Source: Glaciecola sp965660625 (lineage in GTDB: Bacteria; Pseudomonadota; Gammaproteobacteria; Enterobacterales; Alteromonadaceae). From it: DNA of 64,000 bases. The stretch lies in assembly GCA_965660625.1 (NCBI GenBank), contig CBFIAR010000001.1:1-64000 (forward strand), read 5' to 3'. The translations under genes were made by a program, and so were the position numbers. Of the stretch, positions 1 to 7,439 are shown piece by piece (positions within the stretch are counted from its first letter, which is position 1; every line of letters starts with the position of its first letter). The notes beneath the pieces are model-generated. The model had not been told where the DNA came from. It did no database searches and worked only from the letters and a program-made list of their open reading frames with translations.

Positions 1-5
1 GACTC

Positions 6-106
6 TAAATGCGGTGTTGTTGGTCGATGATGTATTGTGTGGCTATCAGTGCGTCAATGGGTTCTGAGCTTACCCATCCCGCTTCGATTGTTACTAGCCC
101 CCTGTG
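6..106 (-). other. possible C-terminal coding remnant at window edge
   Basis: On the minus strand an open frame runs from just after a TGA (107-109) to a TAG at 6-8. It encodes about 33 residues with a protein-like composition, including the segment EAGWVSSEPIDALIA. I do not recognise the family. It abuts the IS3-family element and may be the tail of a gene decayed by insertion. It is too short for any function to be assigned. Confidence 0.2.
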
Positions 107-148
107 TCACCATACCTGTCGCCTCTAATTTTTTAATAAGAGGTAATA

Positions 149-388
149 ATGAGAGTCCAATTTAGCGAAGAATTTAAAGAGCAAGCTGTGCAAAAGGTTT
201 TAAATAGAAGTGATGGTGTTAGGATTGAAGAAGTTGCTACGTCATTAGGCGTATCAATGTCTACACTGAGTCGCTGGACAACGTCGTTCCGCCGCACAAC
301 CAATGGATATATGGCAGCAGATATGGTTAAAAAGAATACAGAGAAACGTCCCGAAGACTGGACGAGAGAACAACGCTTTAATGCAATT
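149..388 (+). pseudogene. IS3 orfA, 5' part (interrupted)
   Basis: This is the N-terminal 80 codons of a transposase OrfA, starting with ATG after an AGAGG ribosome site. An HTH_Tnp_1-type helix-turn-helix is visible around residues 5-45 (EEFKEQAVQKVL ... IEEVATSLGVSMSTLSRW). The frame is broken at 388 by the IS21-family element, after which it runs into a stop at 395-397. Joining 388 to 2352 restores one uninterrupted frame with the 3' part, giving an OrfA of about 172 residues. Confidence 0.85.
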
Positions 389-438
389 TGTTACTAACAA
401 TGCAAAACTGAACCACTTTTACAATTGAAATCTGATCC
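389..438 (+). repeat. IS21 left terminal repeats
   Basis: The terminal inverted repeat is followed by a second copy of the core motif. CAATGCAAAACTGAACCACT (397-416) is followed by CAATTGAAATCTGATCCACT (422-441, partly beyond this feature). Multiple terminal repeats are the usual transposase-binding array of IS21 elements. Confidence 0.75.
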
Positions 439-484
439 ACTTGTTTTAACACTAACAGCTTCTTTTCTAACAAAAGAGGCTGTG

Positions 485-1525
485 ATGATTACAAAGGAAG
501 AATTGATGAAAATTCAGATCCTAAGGAAACAAGGCAAGTCACAACGAGAAATTGCAGAGGAATTGGGGATTTCAAGGAACACAGTACGACGTTATTTAAG
601 CATGGATGTTAACGAACCTCGGTATAAAAAGCGTGCAGGGAAAAAGTCAAAGTTAGCCCCCTATCATTCGTTTCTTCACTCTCGAATAGCACAAGCGGCG
701 CCTGTTAGATTATCAGGAGCCGTTTTACTCAGGGAAATAAGGCAGTTAGGCTATGACGGTAGTCAATCATTGTTGTTGCAGTATTTACATCAATATCGAG
801 GACAACGAGATACTGCCCCCACTATCCGTTTTGAAACCGGACCTGGCAAACAAATACAAGTCGATTGGGGAACCATGAGAAATGGTAAACATCCACTGCA
901 CGTGTTTGTCGCGATTTTAGGATATAGCCGAGCGATGTTTGTCGTGTTTACCGATAATATGCGTTACGAGACCTTGGAAAGCTGTCACCGACAAACATTC
1001 GAGTATTTTCAAGGTGTTACCCAAGAGATTTGGTATGACAATATGAAGACGGTGGTGATTGAAAGGAACGCCTATGGTGATGGCCAGCATCGTTTACATC
1101 AACCCTTCTATCAATTTGCTAAAGATTGCGGGTTTATTCCCAAGCTCTGTCGACCTTACCGACCGCAGACGAAAGGGAAAGTAGAGCGGATGGTACGCTA
1201 TATTCGAGACAACTTCTATCGGCCATTGTGGACGAAGTTAGCGCAGCAAAATGAAGTATTAGATGTACACACGGCAAATATCGAAGTCCGATTATGGCTA
1301 GATAATGTGGCGCATAAGCGTGTACATGACACCACCAAGCAAACTCCTGAAGCTCGATTAGCGATAGAACGACCCTATCTTTTATCGCTGCCTCCTGAAC
1401 TAACATCAGTGTCCTCAACTTCCGATATTAAAGACATACCGTTAGCCTCACATCATTTACACGATACACAAGCGCTTCATCATTCACTTGCTGTTTATGA
1501 TGAGCTCATGGAGGCAATTGCATGA
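485..1525 (+). CDS. istA: IS21-family transposase IstA
   Basis: DDE transposase of about 346 residues. I chose the ATG at 485 over an upstream TTG at 425, because the family begins with the helix-turn-helix region seen here (KSQREIAEELGISRNTVRRY, residues about 17-36). The rve-type catalytic core follows, with QVDWGTM (first Asp), the second Asp in the EIWYDNMKTV segment, and a Glu-containing end (KGKVERMVRYIRD). The gene overlaps istB by ATGA at 1522-1525, so the two are translationally coupled. It cuts and joins DNA at the element ends together with IstB. Confidence 0.93.
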   Translation: MITKEELMKIQILRKQGKSQREIAEELGISRNTVRRYLSMDVNEPRYKKRAGKKSKLAPYHSFLHSRIAQAAPVRLSGAVLLREIRQLGYDGSQSLLLQYLHQYRGQRDTAPTIRFETGPGKQIQVDWGTMRNGKHPLHVFVAILGYSRAMFVVFTDNMRYETLESCHRQTFEYFQGVTQEIWYDNMKTVVIERNAYGDGQHRLHQPFYQFAKDCGFIPKLCRPYRPQTKGKVERMVRYIRDNFYRPLWTKLAQQNEVLDVHTANIEVRLWLDNVAHKRVHDTTKQTPEARLAIERPYLLSLPPELTSVSSTSDIKDIPLASHHLHDTQALHHSLAVYDELMEAIA

Positions 1526-2295
1526 ATTTACAATTATCTCGTATCACTGAAATGGCGACCGAACTTAACCTTCCCGGTATAGAAAACCATGCCGTAAGCT
1601 TGGCTCAGCAGGCTGCAAAAGAAGAATGGGAGTACATGCACTTCTTGGAAAAGCTATTAAGTTGTGAACAATCTGACAGACATCAACGAAAGCAAAGCAT
1701 GTATACCCGTATGGCTGGCTTCCCAAGCGTAAAGACACTCGACGAGTTTGATTACAAATTTGCTAGTGGAGTACCCAAAAAGCAGATTAATGAGCTGGCA
1801 TCGCTTTCGTTTATTGAACGTAAAGAAAATGTTGTATTGCTTGGACCGAGCGGGGTGGGCAAAACTCACCTTGCACTTGCTCTAGGGTACAAAGCAGTGC
1901 AATCGGGCATAAAGACACGCTTTATCAGTGCATCTGACTTAATACTCAACCTGTCAACTGCACAACGACAGGATAAATACAAAAGTCACATTCAGCGTGG
2001 CGTTCAAGCGCCTAGATTACTCATAATAGACGAAATTGGCTACTTGCCATTTAATGCCCAAGAATCAAAGTTGCTGTTTGATGTTGTAGCAAAACGATAT
2101 GAAAAAGGCTCAGTTATTTTTACCAGTAACTTACCGTTTGGACAATGGGGACAAGTGTTTGCAAATGACACCGCGTTAACATCTGCCATGCTAGATAGGG
2201 TTTTACATCACTCTCACATTATTCAAATTAAAGGAGAAAGCTATCGAATAAAAGAAAAAAGACAAGCGGGATTATTAGAGAAAATTGAAAAGTAG
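1522..2295 (+). CDS. istB: IS21-family helper ATPase IstB
   Basis: AAA+ ATPase of 257 residues that selects target DNA and stimulates IstA. The Walker A motif is GPSGVGKTH (about residues 108-116). Walker B is LLIIDEIGYLPF (about 168-179), and a sensor-like FTSN follows. The N-terminal helical region (residues 1-60) is the usual IstA/DNA-contact part. The length is normal for the family and the frame is intact. Confidence 0.93.
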   Translation: MNLQLSRITEMATELNLPGIENHAVSLAQQAAKEEWEYMHFLEKLLSCEQSDRHQRKQSMYTRMAGFPSVKTLDEFDYKFASGVPKKQINELASLSFIERKENVVLLGPSGVGKTHLALALGYKAVQSGIKTRFISASDLILNLSTAQRQDKYKSHIQRGVQAPRLLIIDEIGYLPFNAQESKLLFDVVAKRYEKGSVIFTSNLPFGQWGQVFANDTALTSAMLDRVLHHSHIIQIKGESYRIKEKRQAGLLEKIEK

Positions 2296-2298
2296 TGG

Positions 2299-2346
2299 AT
2301 CACTTTTCAATTGATCAAGTGGATCAGTTTTCAATTGTTATTGACA
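2299..2346 (-). repeat. IS21 right terminal repeats
   Basis: On the minus strand, CAATTGAAAACTGATCCACT and then CAATTGAAAAGTGATCCACT follow each other, directly next to the terminus. They match the left-end motif in inverted orientation, giving two repeat copies at each end. Confidence 0.75.
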
Positions 2347-2351
2347 CAATT

Positions 2352-2630
2352 ATCGCCTGCCATGGTTTAACAGAAGAACAAATGAGCGTCTATTGCCGTA
2401 CACAAGGCATTTATGTTCATCATATTGACCAGTGGAAGTTAGACTTTATAGGTGATGATAATACGCAAGAGCCCGCTCATGCCCAACAAAAAGTACGTCA
2501 ACTGTCGCAACTAAATCAGAAATTAAAGCGTGATTTAACGCGCAAAGATAAAGCGCTGGCAGAAACGGCCGCCTTATTAGTTCTCCAAAAAAAAGTCCAC
2601 GATATTTGGAGCGACGAGGAGGATATCTAA
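2352..2630 (+). pseudogene. IS3 orfA, 3' part (interrupted)
   Basis: This is the C-terminal 92 codons of the split OrfA. It resumes exactly after the CAATT duplication as IACHGLTEEQMSVYCRTQG, which belongs to the IS3-type second DNA-binding segment. A leucine-rich coiled coil follows (LSQLNQKLKRDLTRKDKALAE), which mediates OrfA-OrfB multimerisation in IS3 elements. The ATG at 2295 that could open this frame lies inside the IS21 right end and would make a chimeric 111-residue protein. The gene ends in TAATG overlapping orfB. Confidence 0.82.
2588..2594 (+). promoter_or_regulatory. candidate -1 ribosomal frameshift slippery site
   Basis: A run of eight adenines (2587-2594) is read by orfA as CAA AAA AAA GTC, which contains the zero-frame heptamer A_AAA_AAA. 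The -1 frame is open from here through to orfB, whose frame is exactly -1 relative to orfA. IS3 elements commonly make the OrfAB transposase by this route. No pseudoknot was modelled. Confidence 0.5.
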
Positions 2631-3676
2631 TGTCTGTTGAAGAAAAAGGTCAAATCATCTCTTGGGTAGATGAAGCTTGTAAAGAAGGGGCTAGACAGTG
2701 CCTGGCCTGCGATATTGTTGGTGTTAGCCCAAGAGCATTGCAACGCTGGAGAGTCGCTGACAGCTTGATTGATAGGCGCCAAACGACCATTAAATTTCCC
2801 GCCAACAAGTTAACGGTGCTTGAGCGAAGCCGAATACTGCGGGTAGTGAACAGTAAAAAATATGCCCATTTACCGCCCAGTCAGATTGTGCCTAAATTAG
2901 CTGATGACGGTTTGTACTTGGCATCTGAATCAACGATTTATCGCTTGCTTACGCAAGAGGGACAACTCGCCAAACGCACTCGTTCTCGTGTGTATAATCA
3001 CCCCAAACCGCTGCCATTCGTGGCCACAGCACCAAATCAAATATACTCATGGGATATCACCTATTTGCCGACCGATGTAAAAGGCATATTCCTTTATTTG
3101 TATATGGTCATGGATATTTACAGCCGTAAAATAGTCGGTTGGCAGGTACATGATAATGAAAGCAGTGCACTGGCCAGTGACTTAATGGTCGATATCTGTC
3201 GGCGTGAGCACATCAAACGCAAGCAAGTAGTACTGCACTCTGATAATGGTAGCCCAATGAAAGGCGCTACTATGTTGGCAACACTTCAAAAACTAGGCGT
3301 CATGCCATCATTTAGCCGACCTTCAGTGAGTAATGACAACGCTTATTCAGAGTCCTTATTTAGAACGCTTAAGTACAGACCCGGCTACCCTGAAAAGAAA
3401 TTTGCCGGTTTAGTACAAGCGCGAACGTGGATCGTTAGTTTCGTGAATTGGTATAATAATGAACATTGCCATAGTGGCATCAAATTCGTAACGCCCGCAG
3501 CTCGTCATCAAAATAAAGACTCAGAAATGTTAACTAACCGCCATGAGGTTTATAAAAAAGCGAAGGCAAAAAATCCAGAGCGTTGGAGTGGAAATACTCG
3601 AAATTGGACGCCCATTAACGAGGTTTCACTCAATCCGAATAATCAACAAAAGATAAATAGCGAAAAAGCGGCATAA
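2630..3676 (+). CDS. IS3-family transposase OrfB (DDE integrase core)
   Basis: Catalytic subunit of about 348 residues. I place the start at ATG 2630, which overlaps the orfA stop (TAATG) and follows GAGGAGG. An in-frame TTG at 2606 is less likely. An N-terminal helical HTH_21-like region (about residues 60-115) precedes an rve domain. The catalytic acids lie in YSWDITYLPT, VVLHSDNGSPM and NAYSESLFRTLKYRP (D, D, E). The frame is intact, but full transposase needs OrfA, which is split here. Confidence 0.92.
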   Translation: MSVEEKGQIISWVDEACKEGARQCLACDIVGVSPRALQRWRVADSLIDRRQTTIKFPANKLTVLERSRILRVVNSKKYAHLPPSQIVPKLADDGLYLASESTIYRLLTQEGQLAKRTRSRVYNHPKPLPFVATAPNQIYSWDITYLPTDVKGIFLYLYMVMDIYSRKIVGWQVHDNESSALASDLMVDICRREHIKRKQVVLHSDNGSPMKGATMLATLQKLGVMPSFSRPSVSNDNAYSESLFRTLKYRPGYPEKKFAGLVQARTWIVSFVNWYNNEHCHSGIKFVTPAARHQNKDSEMLTNRHEVYKKAKAKNPERWSGNTRNWTPINEVSLNPNNQQKINSEKAA

Positions 3677-3684
3677 AAACTAAC

Positions 3685-4056
3685 TTAGGCGACAGGTACC
3701 TTGAAAAACGCCGCTGGCAATGCAGTGGTCTTGCGCATGACCTTTGGACGTTTGAGAGTATTGCAATACAACATCCTCAAGCCTTGTAAGGTGGCATTGA
3801 TAGTTAAGTTCGACGTGCCTGTCTCGGCTAACATGTACTGGAATTTTCTTAACTCTTCTGCGGTGGCGTCTTCTGGAGAACGCTGTAAAAACTGAGTGAG
3901 TTTCTTCAGTGCTCTTAAGTATTGCGTCTGTGTTTTAGGCATTAGTTTACGCATGGTCATTTCTTCAATCATGCGTTGGCGAAGGGGAGTAGCTATTTCA
4001 TTATGTGGTGACATGACATCACTCCTAAGTGAATTCAGGGCGACATTGCCCTTCAT
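3685..4056 (-). pseudogene. tyrosine recombinase, N-terminal SAM-like domain only (truncated)
   Basis: This 123-residue frame matches the N-terminal core-binding domain of the short tyrosine recombinases often found with IS91-like elements (PLRQRMIEEMTMRKLMPKTQ ... YLRALKKLTQFL ... EDATAEELRKF). The catalytic C-terminal domain with its Arg, His and Tyr residues is missing. The last residues (FKVPVA) are encoded by the IS3 right end. Joining across the IS using a TACC duplication gives a TGA almost at once, so the gene was probably already decayed or frameshifted. Confidence 0.7.
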
Positions 4057-4959
4057 TCAGCTTAGAAGCGGATCAAAGAATGTGAAAAAACTTGGGTGTT
4101 TGATGCGGCAATACTACCGCGGAGCGGTTTAGTCCATCTGCCCAAAACGGCCTTTTACGAATTAAGGTATGATACTTTTTTGTTAACATAAGCTAGTAAT
4201 AATCTGTGTGCGCTAATGAGATTAACGCTGAGAAGTAGGGAGCTAGAAAATAAGCGTACTACATTCGAATTAAACTGGCGAAAACGAAACATTTTAACAC
4301 ATTACAAACATTGTTGAATTAAGACATTTCCCTAGCGACTATTTAGATTGCCGTTGACACAAAAACAAGGTGCAGCGAGTTTTTCAACTTGGGCAAGATA
4401 TTATATCGGTTGCCGCTGAATAAAGACGAGATGAAGTAACCAAATATCTTTTTTAACCTCAGCTGTGAGGATCAAATAAATTGCAATTGCTTGATATTGA
4501 AAAACAAGTGACTTAATTATTCTAATGATTGAAATCCGTGCTCAAGAATTGACATCTCATTGCTAATTAGTAAAACCTAGGCGCACATTATTGCAAATTC
4601 CTAAACGCAGCATCCAATATTGTTTATCTCAAAATAGAAAGAGCAGTTGCCAAACGTTTAACATCCATTTCGTAACAGCAGAATAAAAAAACATATCCAC
4701 AAATGAAAAACCAAGACTAGACTCCGTGAACGTTTGATGCGATTTACTATTTATTGATTCAAGTTAACTCGATAAACCATTCCAACCTACAAACCAAAAT
4801 ATCTTAGTCATTTTCCTTTTTTATAATTCTCACTTATCAAACCTAGTTAACTAACGAACCTCAATTGCAGGGGAGTTGATTAAATTCTCATTGCGCCGTG
4901 AAATCTCAACTTATCTGGCCATACAAACGGGTGTGAATAACTATGTGAGCACATATTAA
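4057..4959. other. AT-rich stretch without recognisable genes
   Basis: About 900 bp between the recombinase fragment and the first dif-like site. There are only short, stop-rich frames on both strands and no RNA gene that I recognise. It is likely chromosomal terminus-side DNA or decayed mobile sequence. Confidence 0.6.
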
Positions 4960-4987
4960 ATTTAACATAATATACATTATACGCAAT
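4960..4987 (-). other. dif: dif-like XerC/XerD site, left junction of integrated element
   Basis: The plus strand reads as an 11-bp arm ATTTAACATAA, a centre TATACA, and an arm TTATACGCAAT. The first arm and the centre are identical to the reverse complement of the E. coli dif XerD arm and central region. The second arm matches the XerC arm less well. The pattern fits a hybrid site, with the XerD arm from the host chromosome and the XerC arm from the integrated element. Confidence 0.85.
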
Positions 4988-5115
4988 TGTGTATAGTTAT
5001 ACAGAATCGTGGATAAGTAGCTATTCCGCTTAGCATATGGGTTTCAGGCTATTTTTAGTGACGCGTCTACGTGAATGAATTGGCAGTTATGTGTAACAAC
5101 CATAATGTTATGAAC

Positions 5116-5130
5116 ACAGCGTTACGCTGT
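5116..5130 (-). terminator. stem-loop at the 3' end of the replication gene
   Basis: ACAGCG (5116-5121), TTA loop, CGCTGT (5125-5130): a 6-bp perfect stem touching the initiator stop codon. No U-run follows, so it may be an mRNA-end structure rather than a true intrinsic terminator. Confidence 0.35.
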
Positions 5131-6158
5131 TATTTGTAGTTTGCAGAATGATGAATGACGTTTTTAGCAAATGCCCAATCAGGAATTGATGCTGGAACAG
5201 CTTCAACAACTCTGAACATTGGAATGACATTTGACGTTGATACTTCACAAGGTTGGATATCAATATTGATCCCATAATCCATGAGCAATTTTCGTTGACG
5301 GTAATAAGTTGCTTTGGACATCATCGATCTTAAGTCATGACCTTCAGACCATAATGTGTAAGTTGATTTCAATCTGTTAGGTAAATTGTTAGCCGTTTCT
5401 GTTGGTAATTTTATTTGCTCAGTCATATTTATTTTGGCCAGATAGTCATTAAATAGTTTTGCGGCATGTTCTGGTAATAAATGCATTGCGTTAATTATGT
5501 CGAGTTTTACAAGCTCTTTTGAATGTAATCTTAACTCTATTCTTAGTTTGTTTTGTGCCCAGGATTCGATGCCGATATTTTGTAGTTGTTCTGGTAATGC
5601 GCCTGTTTTAGTCTTAATTTCCTCTGCTTTAGAATACAGCTTTATTGCCCAACGTTCAGATTTTTTGCCGAAGTAAAGCGTTCCACCTTTCATTGATGGC
5701 CTGCCATGGCGAGTCTTAGCTTTGAACTCCATTGAACGGATAAATGATAGAACATCTTCCTGTCTTGGTAGTGAAAATGAATAGTTAATATCAACCATAC
5801 CAAGCTCATAATTGCCCATTTTAACCGCTTGATATTCATGCATTGTAGGATGCAAATTGAATTGATTGCAAATAACCTTAAACGTATCGAACACCAATGA
5901 AACTAGGTCGTCAGAGCCAAATACATTATGACCTTGAAGGAATTTAGAAGGGTTTCCACTTATCCATAAATGGGTTGCGTTGCCCTGCCCGTCGCCACCA
6001 GTACTCTTGATAGATATGCGTTTTTCATAACTTCCTACAGCCATTTTTCTTTTAGGTGTGCGCCATTCAACTTCGCCAGATTCATCAAATGATAGAATTT
6101 CTCCACTGTTAAGTGGTGAATGTAAAAATGGGATAATTACACGAGCCCAATCTATCAA
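5130..6158 (-). CDS. phage/plasmid replication initiator, II/X (Cri) family
   Basis: A 342-residue protein resembling the rolling-circle initiators of filamentous phages (gene II / RstA / Cri, Pfam Phage_CRI plus Phage_X). Features seen are an early GDGQGNATHLWISGNPSKFLQG segment (residues about 55-76), the charged IKLYSKAEEI motif (about 172-181) whose Tyr is a candidate nicking residue, and a C-terminal ATYYRQRKLLMDYGI helix-turn-helix-like tail (about 283-297). ATG 6158 follows AGGAA. It is divergent from the XRE gene across 189 bp. In its family it nicks the plus strand at the origin to drive replication. Confidence 0.85.
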   Translation of the reverse strand: MIDWARVIIPFLHSPLNSGEILSFDESGEVEWRTPKRKMAVGSYEKRISIKSTGGDGQGNATHLWISGNPSKFLQGHNVFGSDDLVSLVFDTFKVICNQFNLHPTMHEYQAVKMGNYELGMVDINYSFSLPRQEDVLSFIRSMEFKAKTRHGRPSMKGGTLYFGKKSERWAIKLYSKAEEIKTKTGALPEQLQNIGIESWAQNKLRIELRLHSKELVKLDIINAMHLLPEHAAKLFNDYLAKINMTEQIKLPTETANNLPNRLKSTYTLWSEGHDLRSMMSKATYYRQRKLLMDYGINIDIQPCEVSTSNVIPMFRVVEAVPASIPDWAFAKNVIHHSANYK

Positions 6159-6186
6159 GTAAACGTTCCTAAAATGGTATCAAAAT

Positions 6187-6230
6187 GAGACAAAAGTCGG
6201 GTATTACTAGACTCCCGACTTGGGTTTTTG
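6187..6230 (+). repeat. stem-loop copy A in the rep leader (candidate origin or attenuator)
   Basis: An 8-bp perfect stem AAGTCGGG (6194-6201) / CCCGACTT (6214-6221) encloses a 12-nt loop containing TATTACTA. TGAGACAAAAGT precedes the loop arm. A closely related hairpin with the same loop core and loop length lies at 6825-6850. On the minus strand the stem is followed by a T-rich tract soon after, so it could act as an attenuator in the leader of the replication gene. Confidence 0.6.
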
Positions 6231-6347
6231 AAACCGTGTCAATAGTCATATGAGCCTAATCGTATTAGCTCTAAATGATTATGTAAACACTTAAGGCTAA
6301 TTTATTGGTGTATGCTAGTCATATAAAGCCAATTAAAGGGTCGAAAC

Positions 6348-6803
6348 ATGTCAATTAGTAACAATTTGAAAGCTATTCGTAACAAACGAGGAATGACTCA
6401 AGGCAATTTGGCGGATAAAGCCGGTATTGAGCTTACTCAAGTATCTAGAATCGAACGTGGTGCGTCTGAGCCTAAATTAGAGACTATTAAGAAGTTATCC
6501 ATAGCCCTGTCATGCTCAACTGATGAGTTAATTATGGATGGTGAAGTAAACACGCCAGAATATATTAAAAGAACGGTTGAAAGAATTAAGGAACTGACTC
6601 CCTTAAAGCGCTATGCAGTTTTAGATTTGATAAACAGTTATTGCAATCAAAACAGAATACCAGAGCCTTCATTAAACGAGTTCAGATCTCAAGATGAAGT
6701 CGCTCAAAACGTAAATGAAAGCTACAAAGATGCGTTAAGAGAAGAGTTAAAACTTGTCGAAGAGCTAGCAAATGACGCTCAAATTGAAATGCAAACAATG
6801 TAA
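6348..6803 (+). CDS. XRE-family repressor-like regulator of the element
   Basis: A 151-residue protein with an N-terminal HTH_3 domain (residues about 5-60: KAIRNKRGMTQGNLADKAGI, then VSRIERGASEPKLETI). The C-terminal region is charged and helical, with no peptidase motif for RecA-stimulated self-cleavage. ATG 6348 follows AAAGGG. It is divergent from the initiator and bracketed by two related stem-loops. By position it is an analogue of RstR of CTX phage, i.e. a likely repressor of the initiator promoter. Confidence 0.85.
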   Translation: MSISNNLKAIRNKRGMTQGNLADKAGIELTQVSRIERGASEPKLETIKKLSIALSCSTDELIMDGEVNTPEYIKRTVERIKELTPLKRYAVLDLINSYCNQNRIPEPSLNEFRSQDEVAQNVNESYKDALREELKLVEELANDAQIEMQTM

Positions 6804-6817
6804 AAAGTCTCACGTAT

Positions 6818-6853
6818 GGGACAAAGTGGGGGTATTACTATAACCCCACTACT
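6818..6853 (+). repeat. stem-loop copy B downstream of the XRE gene
   Basis: A 7-bp stem AGTGGGG (6825-6831) / CCCCACT (6844-6850) with a 12-nt loop that contains TATTACTA. GGGACAAAGTG precedes it, as in copy A. It is in the same orientation as copy A, 630 bp away. No U-run follows, so it is not a convincing terminator. Confidence 0.6.
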
Positions 6854-6878
6854 TCAATAATCACTTTATTTCAGGTTT

Positions 6879-6905
6879 GCTGTAAAGGGGTCACCCCTTT
6901 ACAGC
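6879..6905. repeat. perfect 12-bp inverted repeat with 3-nt loop
   Basis: GCTGTAAAGGGG, loop TCA, CCCCTTTACAGC: a perfect and very stable hairpin in the non-coding gap of the phage-like element. Filamentous phages use such structures as complementary-strand origin or packaging signal. It lacks a T-tract, so termination is less likely. Confidence 0.65.
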
Positions 6906-6920
6906 GCCCTAAAATAAAAA

Positions 6921-6938
6921 GATTAAAAGCGGTTAATC
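6921..6938. repeat. short stem-loop in hairpin-rich gap
   Basis: GATTAA / TTAATC with a 6-nt loop (AAGCGG). A weak AT stem, noted because it stands in line with the other hairpins of the same gap. Confidence 0.35.
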
Positions 6939-7036
6939 AAGGAGTGGTTATTTTGGGTTTTCAGCATTCGATAAATATTTAAGAATTAACGATTGATCAA
7001 AAATCGAATTAACAAGAGCGGTTTCGCTTCGCTTAT

Positions 7037-7051
7037 ATGCCCTCTGGGCAT
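7037..7051. repeat. short GC stem-loop before the GIY-YIG gene
   Basis: ATGCCC, loop TCT, GGGCAT, a perfect 6-bp stem ending 16 bp before the start codon at 7068. It could affect translation of that gene or belong to the single-strand replication/packaging region. Confidence 0.4.
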
Positions 7052-7067
7052 CTAAAGGTTTAGAAAA

Positions 7068-7439
7068 ATGGTTAAAGTGGTAATAAAACGAAAACAAATT
7101 TATATGATTACGTACCCTACAAATAAAATCTATATTGGAAAGGATATGTACGGTAGCTCTAGATATTTTGGAAGTCCTGACGCTGAGGAAATAAACAAAG
7201 ACTTTGAAAAACTACCTATTGAAAAAAGGATGGATTTTACCGTCAGGAAACAGATATTATTTGAAAGTACAGATTGCTCAGATTCTTTTTTATCTCAAAA
7301 AGAAGTCGAATTTATTAGAAAGCACGAGTCCAATAACCCTAAAATAGGTTATAACAAATGGCCTAAATTTAATGCTTCAAGTAAAACTAATGAACAAACC
7401 AGTGATATTGACAGCGGAACAACAACTGTTTCTAGTTAG
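7068..7439 (+). CDS. GIY-YIG domain protein (phage-type endonuclease)
   Basis: A 123-residue protein. The GIY-YIG fold signature appears as IYMITYPTNKIYIGKDMYG (residues about 11-29), then SRYFGSP, a central helical stretch, LSQKEVEFIRKH (candidate metal-binding Glu), and a closing IGYNKW. The first motif is IYM rather than GIY, so activity is uncertain. It matches small phage-type GIY-YIG nucleases in length and order. The C-terminal 17 codons overlap the next gene in another frame. Its role in a minimal satellite is unknown; anti-competitor cleavage or mobility are guesses. Confidence 0.7.
   Translation: MVKVVIKRKQIYMITYPTNKIYIGKDMYGSSRYFGSPDAEEINKDFEKLPIEKRMDFTVRKQILFESTDCSDSFLSQKEVEFIRKHESNNPKIGYNKWPKFNASSKTNEQTSDIDSGTTTVSS

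Larger units (their letters stand above)
389..2346 (+). mobile_element. complete IS21-family insertion sequence (1958 bp)
   Basis: The ends are related 28-bp inverted repeats that begin with TGT (389-416) and end with ACA (2319-2346), as in IS21 elements. CAATT flanks both sides (384-388 and 2347-2351) as a 5-bp target duplication. Inside are istA and istB with the family's 4-bp ATGA overlap. Extra internal copies of the end motif lie next to both termini, as expected for IstA-binding sites. Both genes are intact, so the element may be active, and it arrived after the IS3-family copy that it splits. Confidence 0.93.
117..3696 (+). mobile_element. IS3-family insertion sequence, interrupted by an IS21-family element
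   Basis: The element is bounded by inverted ends that start with TGTCGCCT on the left (117-124), mirrored by AGGCGACA at 3687-3694. The palindromic match extends outward to TACCTGTCGCCT, a perfect 12 bp. TACC occurs at 113-116 and again at 3697-3700, a candidate 4-bp target duplication, although it overlaps the palindrome and is therefore ambiguous. Without the nested element it would be about 1.6 kb, normal for IS3. It carries orfA (split) and orfB with a DDE integrase core. The copy is probably inactive unless the inner element excises precisely. Confidence 0.85.

Noticed and set aside
3701..4132. Plus-strand frames opposite the tyrosine-recombinase fragment
   Set aside because: Low-quality frames in shadow of a recognisable recombinase domain on the minus strand.
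6202..6213. Loop TATTAC as the circovirus/geminivirus nonanucleotide origin
   Set aside because: Only six bases agree, and the initiator is of the filamentous-phage II/X family, not the eukaryotic-virus Rep family.
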